Source of the DNA: a virus
Virus record (IMG/VR): IMGVR_UViG_3300029258_001520
Coordinates: 1-25,999 of that record
Length of the DNA stretch: 25,999 nt
Direction: 5' to 3' (one strand)
Within the stretch, counting starts at the first letter, position 1, and each line of letters begins with the position of its first letter. This document shows positions 6,755 through 15,539 of this stretch, in pieces. Position numbers and translations under genes: made by a program. A model generated the notes under the pieces. That model did no database searches. It worked only from the letters and a program-made list of their open reading frames with translations, and had not been told where the DNA came from.

Positions 6755-7099
6755 TTATTTTATTGTCATTTTGTCTTTGTATTCTGTTTTTTTGTCACCG
6801 TCAACGTAATATCGTTGTCGATCCTTTTGCATAATATATCACGTCGCATATCGTGACAAATGATCGTTTATCTGTCTTTTGGTTGTGTTTGTTTGTCGCC
6901 TTCAACTATCCAACACGGTCTCTCCTGCTGTGGTGTTTGTTTTTGCCACCACTGTTTGGTGCAATACTGTCGCTACATAATTTTCACCGTCTAATGCGTA
7001 TCCAATACTTGCACACGATCACGACAAGCGTTCAAAACTTGTTGATTTTGCATCGTGAGGCAGTCAATAATGTAATAATTCTTGTTTTTTTACATACAT
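6755..7099 (-). CDS. Hypothetical protein (114 aa), first gene of the leftward early region
   Basis: It starts MYVKKQELLHYGLPHDAKS, continues with ASIGYALDGENYVATVLHQT and TNTTAGETVLDSG, and has a basic middle (RRQTNTTKRQIN). Likely a small beta-rich fold. A second ATG is four bases upstream in another frame. Four TGA codons read as Gly, including LSGSCAS and TGYIMQ. As the first gene after the divergent control region it is probably expressed immediately on infection. Unrecognised. Confidence 0.65.
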
Positions 7100-7112
7100 G
7101 ATAATGATATAT

Positions 7113-7142
7113 AGTATAAAAAGACTGTAAATGTGCTTGAAA
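7113..7142 (-). promoter_or_regulatory. Leftward early promoter candidate
   Basis: Read leftward: TTTCAA (7137-7142), an 18-base spacer, TATACT (7113-7118), ending 14 bases before the first ATG of the leftward operon. A near-repeat CTTGAAAT occurs at 7136-7143 and 7148-7155. Confidence 0.4.
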
Positions 7143-7260
7143 TAGCACTTGAAATCTGTATCATAAGTGATGACAAGCCCGTCAAGATGTTGCATACTAA
7201 ATCGTATGTTATCACCTCATCAGGCTCTCTCTCATCATCACACTAATATAATATACAAAA

Positions 7261-7332
7261 GTGATATAAAAATCAATATGAAGTGACATAAAAAGACATT
7301 CCAACTTTACATCTCTAATATATGTGATATAA
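7261..7332 (+). repeat. Three GTGAYATAA repeats upstream of the late region
   Basis: GTGATATAA at 7261, GTGACATAA at 7283 and GTGATATAA at 7324; spacings of 22 and 41 bases, close to two and four helical turns, would place the copies on one face of the DNA. The last overlaps the -10 of the rightward promoter. Candidate regulator-binding sites in the divergent region. Confidence 0.45.
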
Positions 7333-7333
7333 T
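7306..7333 (+). promoter_or_regulatory. Rightward promoter candidate before small terminase
   Basis: TTTACA (7306-7311), a 16-base spacer, TATAAT (7328-7333). The -10 abuts the ATG at 7334, so if this promoter is used the small-terminase start must be different or the message must start upstream. Confidence 0.45.
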
Positions 7334-7843
7334 ATGGTAAATGATATAGTAGAGACAAACAATACAGAACTAGCAAAAGATCAGTGAATACCTGACTTGC
7401 CAAAGATAAACCAAAGACAACAGGCACGATTGCACTACTATACAAACCCAGAAAACAAAGACACATATGATAACGCAACCAAATCATATCTTAAAGCATA
7501 TATGCAAGACAGATATACAGACATCGATAAGGTACTATCCGAAAACCCAAAACTGTACGAACAAGCCAATAGAGAGGTATATAAACTCAAACGCACAGAA
7601 AACATACAAGCTCGACTAGACTATATTCTAGACTTGCAGGGATACAACGACTACAGAGTAGACAGGGAACATCTCAAACTTATAAACCAAGACAGCGACA
7701 AAAGCACAAAACTAAACGCAATAAAGCACTATGACAAAAAGAAGGGACGTATCAAAGAGAATACAGGATCCTGAAATATACAAATCAATCAGATATTCGC
7801 ACAAGTAATGCAAAGCAAAGACAATATAGTAGGCAAACAATAA
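7334..7843 (+). CDS. terS: Terminase small subunit
   Basis: A 169-residue protein in the recoded frame. It has the small-terminase pattern: INQRQQARLHYYTNP, NATKSYLKAYM, a helix pair through VLSENPKLYEQANREVYKL, and LKLINQDSDKSTKLNAIKHYDKKKGRI, the familiar end that precedes the large-subunit-binding tail (quoted here as LKLINQDSDKSTKLNA then IKHYDKKKGRI). It would recognise the packaging site and regulate the large subunit. ATG 7334 is the furthest in-frame start; a TTG at 7395 just before PKINQ is the alternative if the promoter at 7306-7333 is used. TGA-Gly occurs at DQGIP and GSGNI. The large terminase follows after about 0.9 kb. Confidence 0.82.
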
Positions 7844-7879
7844 CCAACCACACACAGCACATAATACACACATAAAAAA

Positions 7880-7906
7880 GCTAGTATCACATATCGTGGC
7901 ACTAGC
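7880..7906 (-). terminator. Hairpin with a T-run on the leftward side
   Basis: GCTAGT (7880-7885) pairs with ACTAGC (7901-7906), extended by TCAC with GTGG inside. Read leftward it is followed by TTTTTT; read rightward there is no T-run. It therefore looks like a terminator for leftward transcription entering the small-terminase gene, which hints at a leftward RNA in 7907-8500, or a weaker stop for the small-terminase message. Confidence 0.45.
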
Positions 7907-7990
7907 CTATATGCTACCTATACAAAAAACTCCCATTATATACCATACACTACTCTATACATACCTATATAGATATCATACACAATACCA

Positions 7991-8044
7991 TGAAAATATA
8001 TTCTTATGTTGCGAAAATATAATATCATATTCCACGAAAATATA
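7991..8044 (+). repeat. Three GAAAATATA iterons
   Basis: TGAAAATATA at 7991, CGAAAATATA at 8012 and CGAAAATATA at 8035, spaced 21 and 23 bases. Near-integral helical spacing suggests a protein-binding array. Confidence 0.5.
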
Positions 8045-8092
8045 TCACATTTTTCTCAAAAAACGAACGAAAAACAGAAAAAAACGACAAAA

Positions 8093-8125
8093 ATCAACAA
8101 AATATCAACAAATTATCAACAAATC
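8093..8125 (+). repeat. Three tandem 11-bp iterons
   Basis: ATCAACAAAAT, ATCAACAAATT, ATCAACAAATC back to back at 8093, 8104 and 8115. One-turn periodicity resembles plasmid or phage replication iterons and packaging-site repeats. TTATCAACA within it is one base from a DnaA-box core. Confidence 0.6.
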
Positions 8126-8246
8126 ATAGCAAAACAGAGTGAAACCTCATAAAAAACGCAAAAGTCAAAGTATAGGTGACAACTAGCAAAAGGCAAGCTC
8201 GCTCCGAGTGTAGAGTATCAAAGACAACCTATTGACATTTTCTTAG

Positions 8247-8270
8247 TTTGCACAATGTGCCTTGTGCAAA
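8247..8270. repeat. Perfect 9-bp hairpin
   Basis: TTTGCACAA (8247-8255), loop TGTGCC, TTGTGCAAA (8262-8270). A TTGACA lies 10 bases upstream (8232-8237). It could be an operator, a structured RNA element or part of a packaging or origin site. Confidence 0.5.
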
Positions 8271-8330
8271 GTAGCCAGCGTATAGATACAAGCCACAGAA
8301 TAGGCAACCAATCTTAGCCAAAAAATCAGA

Positions 8331-8342
8331 CCCCCCCCGGGG
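8331..8342. other. C8G4 tract in AT-rich DNA
   Basis: Eight C followed by four G in a region otherwise very AT-rich. The run lies between the terminase genes, where cos or pac sites often lie. A homopolymer miscount in the source data is also possible. Confidence 0.4.
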
Positions 8343-8541
8343 TTACCTAAATAAAAAAAAAGAAAAAGGTAGACATAACCTCCCAAAAATATTTCCCCCA
8401 AAAAACAGGTTTTGCGAAAAAAATATTTTGCAAAAAAATAGGTTTATTGATAAAAATATTTTTAGATAAAAAAAATAGACTTGTATATTTTTATATAAAA
8501 AATATGCTTGAATATTTTAATGAAGTAGGTAAGGTAATGGT

Positions 8542-8775
8542 ATGTATGAATTGATGTTATATAGGACAAAGAAAGAATTGATACGTGTTCATTGAATAGA
8601 TGAGGAGATTTTTAAGGAATGGGAGAGAGATGGAGATGTTATAAAGGTGTGCGATCAGGATAGGAATGTATTATGATGGTGCACGAGTGAGGATAGTATT
8701 TTACTTAGTATGGCTATAACGTATGGCGAGAGGTTTGTGAGGGGGAGCGATTGATACGAGTCAGTTGGCGAATAG
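8542..8775 (+). CDS. Small hypothetical protein (77 aa)
   Basis: MYELMLYRTKKELIRVHGID, then EEIFKEWERDGDVIKVCDQD and a C-terminal region including SILLSMAITYGERFVRGSDG. Mixed alpha/beta, unrecognised. It overlaps the start of the large terminase by 53 bases in another frame, implying translational coupling. Three TGA-Gly codons. A GTAAGG stretch lies just upstream but no strong Shine-Dalgarno. It may be a packaging accessory by position. Confidence 0.6.
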
Positions 8776-10243
8776 GTTATCTGATAGGGTATGGAGATTA
8801 GAGGCTGGGGTATTGTATAAGATTAAGGATAAGTGAGGTAATGTAATACCGTATCATCCTAACGAGGCACAGAGAGATTTGCATAGGAATCAGTGGTATA
8901 GGAATATAATATTGAAAGCGAGGCAGTTAGGGTTCAGTACGGACATAGAGATACAGGCGTTAGATTATGCGTTGTTTAATGAGAACGTAAATGTGTGAGT
9001 AATAGCACATGATTTAGAGAGTGCGAAGAAGATATTTAGGGATAAGGTAAAGTTTGCGTGGGATAATTTACCGGAGTGGATTAGGGAGTTCTATAAGGTA
9101 AAGACGGATAGTGTGAATGAGATGAGTTTTAGTAACGGAAGTACAATAAGTGTAAGAACGAGTTTCAGGTCGGGTACGATACAGTTTTTGCATATATCAG
9201 AGTTTGGGAAGATATGTGCGAAGTATCCTGACAGGGCGAAAGAGATTGTTACAGGAGCGATAGAAGCTGTAGGAAAGGATGGGTATATATTTATAGAGAG
9301 TACGGCTGAGGGGAACGAAGGGTACTTTTTTGATATGACAATGGAAGCAAAAGCGAATATGGAAACAGAGAAGGAGTTAAATAATTTGGATTATAAATTC
9401 CATTTCTATCCATGGTGGGAAGACCCGAACTATTTCTTAGATGACGACCATGTTGTTATAGGGAAAGAGGATGAGGAGTATTTTGATATGTTGAAGGAGA
9501 AGTATGGCATAGAGGTTACGGAGCAACAGAAGAAACGGTATGTAAAGAAATTGGACATATTAGGGAAAGATATGCATAGGGAGTATCCTAGCTATCCAGA
9601 GGAAGCGTTTAACGTTATTTTGGAGTGAGTGTATTATGAGAAAGAGTTGATGATGGCGAGGAAACAGAAAAGGATATGTAAAGTACCGTATGACGAAAAT
9701 CTGCCTGTATATACAGCATGGGATTTATGAGGAGCAGGATGAGGAGACGAAACAGCTATCTGGTTTTATCAGATGTACGGAAAAGAGATAAGAGTGATAG
9801 ATTACCGAGAAGGGACAGGTAATTCTTTGTCTGAAATTGTATATACGGTACTAAAACCTAGGTGATACCGTCTAGAGATTAACTATCTGCCACACGATGC
9901 AGTCGTAGTGGAGCTAGGTACAGGTAAGAGTCGTGTAGAGGTCTTAGAAGATTTGTGATTAGAGTGTGAAGTTGTGCCTAAGTTGAGTATAGCGGATGGT
10001 ATCCAAGCGGTAAGGGAAGTGTTTTGAAGTTTATGGATAGATGAGAGTAAATGTAAGCAGTGAATTAAGTGTTTACAGAATTATAGAAGAGAATGGGATG
10101 ATAAATGAGGGACATTTAAGCAAAGACCGTTACATAATTGGGCATCACACTGAGCAGATGCTATGAGATATATGGCTGTAAGTTTGCAGGAAGAATTAGA
10201 TGATAGCGTTATGAATAAAGCCATCGTTGCAAATTGGTTGTAA
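8723..10243 (+). CDS. terL: Terminase large subunit
   Basis: A 506-residue packaging motor. The N-terminal ATPase shows PNEAQRDLHRNQWYRNIIL and a Walker A-like ARQLGFST at about residues 66-73, FLHISEF with the Walker B Glu near residue 160, and FIESTAEGNEG as the coupling motif. The C-terminal RNase H-like nuclease shows DLGGAGGGDETAIWFYQ (Asp334), YLPHDA, and HGADAMRYMA (Asp479), the three acidic metal sites. Twelve Gly residues come from TGA by my count, several at motif positions. A stop two codons upstream forces the start at ATG 8723. It cuts and threads the genome into the prohead through the portal encoded downstream. Confidence 0.95.
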
Positions 10244-10268
10244 AATATTTTTTGCAATATTTTGCAAC
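10227..10268 (+). terminator. Terminator-like hairpin at the end of large terminase
   Basis: GTTGCAAA (10227-10234) is the exact complement of TTTGCAAC (10261-10268) and is followed by TTTTTATAATTT. The stem overlaps the gene's 3' end; the loop is long but holds its own dyad (TTGCAATATTTTGCAA). Confidence 0.45.
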
Positions 10269-10295
10269 TTTTTATAATTTGGTATATATATTATT

Positions 10296-10328
10296 AAGTT
10301 TATTATAAGTTTATTATAAGTTTATAAA
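10296..10328 (+). repeat. Three tandem 11-bp repeats downstream of large terminase
   Basis: AAGTTTATTAT, AAGTTTATTAT, AAGTTTATAAA in tandem. The unit length equals that of the iterons at 8093-8125 on the other side of the gene, though the sequence differs. The 10244-10474 spacer has no gene; the rest is A/T tracts. Confidence 0.55.
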
Positions 10329-10438
10329 AATCCAAAAAAAAGAAAAAGAAAAATCAATTTTACATTAAAAAAAAGGTTGTAGATTGCAAGAGTTTTTTTA
10401 TACTACCTAAGATGTGAGGTTTCGTTTAGAAAAATCTC

Positions 10439-10467
10439 TTGACAGGAAAATTTTATCGCTGTAAATA
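10439..10467 (+). promoter_or_regulatory. Promoter before the 70-residue gene
   Basis: Consensus TTGACA (10439-10444), a 17-base spacer and TAAATA (10462-10467), seven bases before the ATG. The spacer end and -10 contain CGCTGTAAATATT, the same motif seen before the decoration and capsid genes. Confidence 0.5.
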
Positions 10468-10474
10468 TTAAAAA

Positions 10475-10687
10475 ATGTCAATTAAAAAAATGAAGTTTAA
10501 CCAACCAGTAGAGGTGAAGGATTGATTTTATGAATGACAGACAGTCATTCCTAAACAAATAAACAACAAATGAACAAAAGTTAAGTGTGAATTGATAGAT
10601 GTAGATGGGAAAACAAGAGAGATACGAATAGATGAATATGATTTTGTACCAAAACAGACAATAGACGATGTTATAAAAGAACTATAA
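10475..10687 (+). CDS. Small KOW-like hypothetical protein (70 aa)
   Basis: MSIKKMKFNQPVEVKDGFYE followed by GQTVIPKQINNKGTKVK and an acidic second half. The pattern PVEVKDGFYEGQ resembles the small beta-barrel (KOW/SH3-like) start seen in many phage head-region proteins; both key glycines are encoded by TGA. It lies between large terminase and portal and has its own promoter. A virion or packaging accessory is possible; the function is not known. Confidence 0.62.
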
Positions 10688-10700
10688 TACTTGCAATTTA

Positions 10701-10728
10701 TTGTAGAAAACATATTTACATATATAAT
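10701..10728 (+). promoter_or_regulatory. Promoter candidate before portal
   Basis: TTGTAG (10701-10706), 16 bases, TATAAT (10723-10728), 35 bases before the portal ATG. The -10 is perfect, the -35 weak. Confidence 0.4.
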
Positions 10729-10762
10729 GTATCTCCTTTCATATTATTATACTATATAAATT

Positions 10763-12706
10763 ATGGCAGTAACCCCAGTTATCACCGCTGAGCAAATTAA
10801 GAATAGCGAAAGTCTACAGAAAGAGGTGACTGATATGGTATCGAACCGATATATCGACAACGCAGACTTTGTAAACGAGAAGAGAGATTTTTTTAGAGAG
10901 GTAGAGAAGAAATTAACAGATCCAAGGAACTACGACAAGGACACAATTAGATTATTTGTGCTTCTTAGAGACATTAGGTCGTTTATGGGTGCATATAATG
11001 ATGCGTCTATGACTGTAAGTTTTGAAGATAACTTCAACATAGAGGAGGATTTGGCTCATTTCTTTGAGAAAGCAGCACAATGAGATAGGATTACTATGCG
11101 TAAAGATAGAAAAGACCCTATCAACCTAAGGCATGCACTTCAATTTGGTGCAGGTATTAGAATTAGAACAGGATTTGACAAGATTAAAAAGGTACCGACA
11201 TACGAACAAATGCATCCAGATAGTTGGATACCTGATAGACATGGTAATGTTGTAGATAACAACTTCGAGTACCACATTTTTGAGAGACAGATGTCATATT
11301 ATGACCTAGATTGTAACAAAGACGTGTATTTCAATCTAGATGAAGTAACGACAGGTTCATTTTTGTACACAGATGACATTGACTATAACAAAAAGCAACG
11401 AAGAATGCTGTCATCAGATGATTGGAATACAGCATTAAAGATATTATGTGTCTATTTGACGTTTAGAGGAAGAAAGTATTACGCAGAATTTGCTAATATG
11501 GGTACATTGCTTATTAAATGGAGCGAAATTAAACCCACAACACAAGAAGAGAAGGAAAACCCACACCTTGTGCAGTTCCCTATATCTATTACAAACCTAT
11601 TTCCTATAGAATACGACCCATTTGGGCTTTCTTATTCAGAAATCATTCTATCTAAACAGGATGCGATGAATAAGTTAGCTAACTTGGCATTATTTAAGGA
11701 ACAAAGAAGTGCAGGGTTCCAAAATTACCTGTATGACCCTAAAAAGATTACAAATGGAGACCTTTTGGCGACAAGAAGTGAGACGTGACCTACGTTTATT
11801 CCTGCTAAATCTAGGGATGGTAGTCCGTTATCTAACTTTATTGCACCTGTGCAGGAGGAGAAAATGGATGGGAACACTATCAATCTTGTTGACAAAATAG
11901 ACCAATACGACCAACTAGATACAAATATGACGAACCAAATGAGAGGTATTGATGCTGCAGCGAACACATTAGGGCAATCAAGACAGCTACAGACAAACGC
12001 AAACCTCTTATTTCTTATGGATTACACGTTCTTGTCTCACTGAGAGATAGATTTCTGGAAAAACATCTGGTATAAGAGTATGTTGGAGTACCTTACAGAA
12101 GTAGACGAAAAGATATACAGACAAAGTAGAGGTTTTGGAGCACCTACTGTTAAACTAAGAAAACAAGATTTCAGATATATGTACGACCCTGAAATTAAAG
12201 TAGTATCTACAAGACTACAGAAACTTAAGAACCAACAAGAAATCGCATATTTGGTTGCGAAACAACAAACATTAGCTGCAGACCCAGCCACTCCAGCAGT
12301 ATCTAAAAGGATATTGGCTAGATACATTGATAAGCTCAACGGACTAGAAAGAGATTTGATATATATTATCAATCCTATGTCTGCTGATGAGATTAGAGCA
12401 AAAAATTATTGTAAGATGATAAACGCAGGTGAGAGACCGAGAAACTTTTTCAAACCTGGTATGGATTTGCAAACATATTATATATATGTATCATATTGTG
12501 ATGACAACGAAATAAAACAAGACATAATGCTAGAGTTAGAAAGCAGAATACTCCAAGAAGGACAACAGGTTCCTCGTGGAGATCAAATGCCAGACATAGC
12601 ACAGAAGAATGTTACAGCAAGTAACGCATCACAAATGACAAGTAACTTTATACAGTCTATGGCAGACGATAATAAAGAACCTACTTTAGCTGATATTAAA
12701 GGATAA
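10763..12706 (+). CDS. Portal protein
   Basis: A 647-residue protein built from four open stretches joined by three TGA-Gly codons (at 11081, 11786, 12041). Size and position (after large terminase, before scaffold and capsid) are those of a portal, the dodecameric ring at the head vertex through which DNA passes. Visible features include LFPIEYDPFGLSYSEIILSK and LANLALFKEQRSAGFQNY, a typical portal stem/wing-like alpha region, and a long helical C-terminal half with Gln/Lys-rich segments. No short diagnostic motif exists for portals, so the call rests on size, order and overall character. The stop overlaps the next start (TAATG). Confidence 0.75.
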
Positions 12707-13068
12707 TGTCACAATTAAACGCTGCAGAGAAGTTGTCGCTCCTTAACAAAATGAATGATGAATGATATTTCCAACCATGGATTGACTTCTTAGAACAGAA
12801 GAAAGAAGAACTGACTGGTTCTATTATATATAGTGATAAGCTGTCAGAGAATAATGAGATTAAATATTCTAAGAACGATTTAATCAGGATGATAATATGG
12901 CTTATTGACGAAATACAGAAAGAGCCAGTACAAATACTAGCAGAAGTTGAATGAGCAATTTCTTATGAAGAATTGTCTGAATTACAAAACAGCTTGACTT
13001 CTAACAAGAGAATGTTTAATAAAATAAAAGAAGTTCTTGGCATCGACGATATAAAAGCGTCTGAGTAA
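12706..13068 (+). CDS. Hypothetical protein (120 aa) between portal and scaffold
   Basis: It starts MSQLNAAEKLSLLNKMNDEG, then PWIDFLEQKKEELTGSII, and is helical and acidic throughout, without Cys or membrane segments. Two TGA-Gly codons. It overlaps the portal stop by one base, so the two are probably co-translated. Small helical proteins at this place in other phages include head-assembly factors; the function is not shown. Confidence 0.65.
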
Positions 13069-13119
13069 GTCCGTTTTTTGCGAGTAGTGAACGCATTTAT
13101 CCACTAAAAAATACCGCTA

Positions 13120-13845
13120 ATGTGAATAACAGACCAATTCAAAGGGAAGGTAGACGACCCTATTTTATCTTCTAAGAACCAGCCAAAGGATGTACAAGAA
13201 GACAACCAAGGCGAAGAAGAAAATGATGAAAAAATCACCAATGAAGAAGAAAATGAAGAAGGTGATGAAAAAGAGGAAGTAACAGATGGTAACGATACAA
13301 ATGATGAAGACCAGTCTGATTCTGAAGACGACGCAGATGACGACAACGACGATGACAACGACGATTCTGATGAAGAGGATGAGAGAGATAAAAAGATTAA
13401 AGAGTTAGAGGAACAGCTTGCCAAAGAAAAGGAACAAGCTGAGAAACGAAAGAAAAGGTTCAAGAAAGGCAAGAAAAAGGTATCTGAAACTGTAGAAAAA
13501 AAAGTTTGAGAAACTGAAGCTGACTATGAACAAAGAATTCGTAACCTAGAGCTCAAAAACTTTTTTATTGACCATCCAAACGCAAAGGAATTTGAGAAAG
13601 ACATTGTCAAGATGGCTGATGCGAAATCGCTATCACTAGAAGAATCTATGAAGCTAGTTATGTTTGATAGATATGCAGATGAGGGGTTCCAAAACCAAAA
13701 AGCTGCAGATAAGAATAACATTTCTGGAAAGCCGTTTCGCCAACAAGAGTCTGACATTAAAAACTCAAGACTCAAACAGCCACCTAAGTTCCTACAGAAT
13801 ATGAAGAATATTCAGGAACGCAAAAACACTAGATATGGGAAATAG
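13120..13845 (+). CDS. Capsid scaffolding protein
   Basis: A 241-residue protein whose second codon is TGA (Met-Gly). Residues about 20-85 are extremely acidic (runs such as DDADDDNDDDNDDSDEE), followed by a Lys/Glu coiled coil (KKIKELEEQLAKEKEQAEKR) and a basic C-terminal region (KFLQNMKNIQERKNTRYGK). This acidic, coiled, basic-tailed layout directly before decoration and capsid genes is typical of phage scaffolds, which shape the prohead and are then lost. The antisense strand shows Ser-rich open frames that are shadows of the acidic repeat. An ACCGCT motif sits one base before the start. Confidence 0.8.
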
Positions 13846-13858
13846 TCTTATGTCTAAA

Positions 13859-13874
13859 CGCTGTAGTTTTACAT
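13859..13874 (+). promoter_or_regulatory. Leader motif before the decoration gene
   Basis: CGCTGTAGTTTTACAT, matching 15 of 16 bases of the copy at 14362-14377 before the capsid gene. Candidate late promoter, RNA-processing or translation element. Confidence 0.5.
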
Positions 13875-13880
13875 TGTTAT

Positions 13881-14330
13881 ATGAAAATAATTATGGTAGC
13901 ACAAGATTTTAAGGTTTACAAACCAAACAAACAACTTGGACAAGTAACGCTTCCAAAAGACTCAGCAACTGTTATTAGACCTGGAACATTCGTAGGACTA
14001 GACGGTAGCAAGGAAGCTATTGAAGCAGATGCAACAACAGCAGCAATCGCTTACACTGAAGATGGAGCAGCAGCTGGAGAAACAACTGTATCTGTTTACG
14101 AGAAAAATGATGTATTCTTCCAAGGTACTGCGGACAGAGCTTATGCAGCTACTGACCTCAACAACGAAGTAGACATCGTTATTAACACAGGTGTACAAGA
14201 AATCGACCTAGACGCATCATCTACTGATGTATTAAAGGTTATGCCTGCACAACCAGATAGAGAATCTAACCAAGTTGGTTCAGAAGAAAGAGTAATCGTA
14301 AAGATTAACAAATTCCTATTTGACGACTAA
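13881..14330 (+). CDS. Head decoration protein
   Basis: A 149-residue, mostly beta protein: KVYKPNKQLGQVTLPKDS, RPGTFVGLDGSKEAI, AIAYTEDGAAAGETTVSVYE. Its place between scaffold and major capsid protein and its composition match phage decoration/stabilisation proteins that bind the outside of the mature head. There are no TGA codons; all glycines use GGN. A second ATG at 13893 gives MVAQDFKVY, and because the capsid gene also begins with M-K-V-A-Q encoded by GTAGCACAA, the second start deserves weight. Expected to be highly expressed. Confidence 0.75.
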   Translation: MKIIMVAQDFKVYKPNKQLGQVTLPKDSATVIRPGTFVGLDGSKEAIEADATTAAIAYTEDGAAAGETTVSVYEKNDVFFQGTADRAYAATDLNNEVDIVINTGVQEIDLDASSTDVLKVMPAQPDRESNQVGSEERVIVKINKFLFDD

Positions 14331-14344
14331 TCATTAAAACCAAA

Positions 14345-14377
14345 CGCTGTATTATTACAACCGCTGTAATTTTACAT
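14345..14377 (+). promoter_or_regulatory. Tandem leader motif before the major capsid gene
   Basis: CGCTGTATTATTACAA (14345-14360) then CGCTGTAATTTTACAT (14362-14377), 17 bases apart; the second matches the element before the decoration gene. An AT-rich stretch with TATTAT follows, then ATG 14392. Confidence 0.5.
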
Positions 14378-14391
14378 CATATTATATCTAA

Positions 14392-15336
14392 ATGAAGGTA
14401 GCACAATTTGATAACGCATTTACAAGAGACATCCAACGTACTTTCGATAACTACCGAAGTGAGGTAGCATCTAACAGTGCGTACCAACAAATCTTTGACG
14501 TTAGAAGTACTTCAGAGTATACTACTAACATCACAAGTACAGAAGGTGTTAAAAAACCTACTTGGCTTAACGAAAGTCAAAACCTTACTCAAAACAGACT
14601 AGAGAAAGGGTTCAAGGTTCAATACGAATCTGACGAATTTGGGCACAGAATCATCATCTCACAAAAAGCAAGAAACAAAGCGAGAGATAACGAAAACATC
14701 CTCCTTGACTACATTGCTACAGAAAGAGATGACGCTATTGCTGCAGCTCACATGTTTATGGAAGTTGAATCTCACAGACTTCTTAACAACGTAACAAACA
14801 CAACATTCTTCCAAGCTCCAGATACTCTATCTATTGCTAATGCAGCACATACATGGAACTCATCTGTTGCTACATGGAGTAATGTTATGACACCAGCACC
14901 ATTCTCTACATCAGTAATTGATGCAGCTATGGCATACGGTGGAGCATTCCAATCTCCAACAGGAGACCAAATGCCTGTTTCATTTGACACAATCATTTGT
15001 AAGACAGGTGGTGCAGCTTCAAGAGCAATCAAGAAAACTCTTGGTCTTGGAACAGCTAGCCAATACCTAGCTACAACTATTGGAGCGATTAACCTCTACT
15101 TCGGAGAATTTACAGTAATCGAAACACCATTCCTTACTGACGGTAACGAGTACCACTTCCTATCTAAAGGAGGACAGTACGCTAACCCATTCTTCATAGA
15201 CATTATCGATGCTCCTCACGTAGAAGAAATGATGGTTGACCACGACAACCTTGACTACATCTACCCAGTAGTAGGTTCATTCAAGATTGGAGTACAAAAC
15301 CAACCATTCAACTACCTCTACAACGCAGGTTCATAG
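14392..15336 (+). CDS. Major capsid protein
   Basis: A 314-residue protein, the usual size for an HK97-fold capsid subunit. It starts MKVAQFDNAFTRDIQRTFDN, has a long helix through the E-loop-like region (RLEKGFKVQYESDEFG), a central SFDTIICKTGGAASRAIKK segment, and ends GSFKIGVQNQPFNYLY. Location after scaffold and decoration genes is diagnostic. It contains no TGA codon although it has many Gly (all GGA/GGT/GGG), and its codon choice is more regular than that of neighbouring tail genes, as expected of the most abundant virion protein. A duplicated leader motif lies upstream. Confidence 0.88.
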   Translation: MKVAQFDNAFTRDIQRTFDNYRSEVASNSAYQQIFDVRSTSEYTTNITSTEGVKKPTWLNESQNLTQNRLEKGFKVQYESDEFGHRIIISQKARNKARDNENILLDYIATERDDAIAAAHMFMEVESHRLLNNVTNTTFFQAPDTLSIANAAHTWNSSVATWSNVMTPAPFSTSVIDAAMAYGGAFQSPTGDQMPVSFDTIICKTGGAASRAIKKTLGLGTASQYLATTIGAINLYFGEFTVIETPFLTDGNEYHFLSKGGQYANPFFIDIIDAPHVEEMMVDHDNLDYIYPVVGSFKIGVQNQPFNYLYNAGS

Positions 15337-15360
15337 TTTATATCTTAACAGCATTGCATA

Positions 15361-15534
15361 ATGATTATTAAGAACGTATCAGGAGGAAGTCTTACCATAG
15401 AAAACGGGTACGGTCAACAGACTGTAGCTGATGGGGACTTGGTCACTATTGCACCCGAATACTTTTGGGGACTTGGTGGTGTAAACAGCCCAGATTGGGA
15501 AATCGCCACAGCCACAGATATTCAAAACGCATAA
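15361..15534 (+). CDS. Small virion-region protein (57 aa)
   Basis: MIIKNVSGGSLTIENGYGQQ then TVADGDLVTIAPEYFWGL: a short beta-sandwich-like protein without TGA codons. Similar tiny proteins occur after capsid genes and may stabilise the head, but this one is not recognised. It is separated from the next gene by a stable hairpin. Confidence 0.6.
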   Translation: MIIKNVSGGSLTIENGYGQQTVADGDLVTIAPEYFWGLGGVNSPDWEIATATDIQNA

Positions 15535-15539
15535 TGGCT

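Larger units (their letters stand above)
7844..8541. other. Non-coding repeat-rich region between terminase genes
   Basis: About 700 bases without a credible gene on either strand. It holds a terminator-like hairpin, two sets of short direct repeats, a perfect 9-bp hairpin, a C8G4 tract, and a very A/T-rich end with A- and T-tracts (8390-8520). An origin, a packaging site or an untranslated RNA could lie here. A 31-codon frame at 8504-8599 is not convincing. Confidence 0.6.

Noticed and set aside
8093-8125. A CRISPR array
   Set aside because: The repeats are 11 bp with no spacers; no other spaced repeats of CRISPR length were found in the window.
8331-8342. A definite cos site at the C8G4 tract
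   Set aside because: Only position suggests it; there are no terminus data and a homopolymer artefact is possible.
8504-8599. A 31-codon frame upstream of the 77-residue gene
   Set aside because: Too short, overlaps a better gene, and shows no motif or start signal.
13104-13472. Leftward Ser-rich frame opposite the scaffold
   Set aside because: Antisense of the Asp/Glu-rich tract in the scaffold gene.
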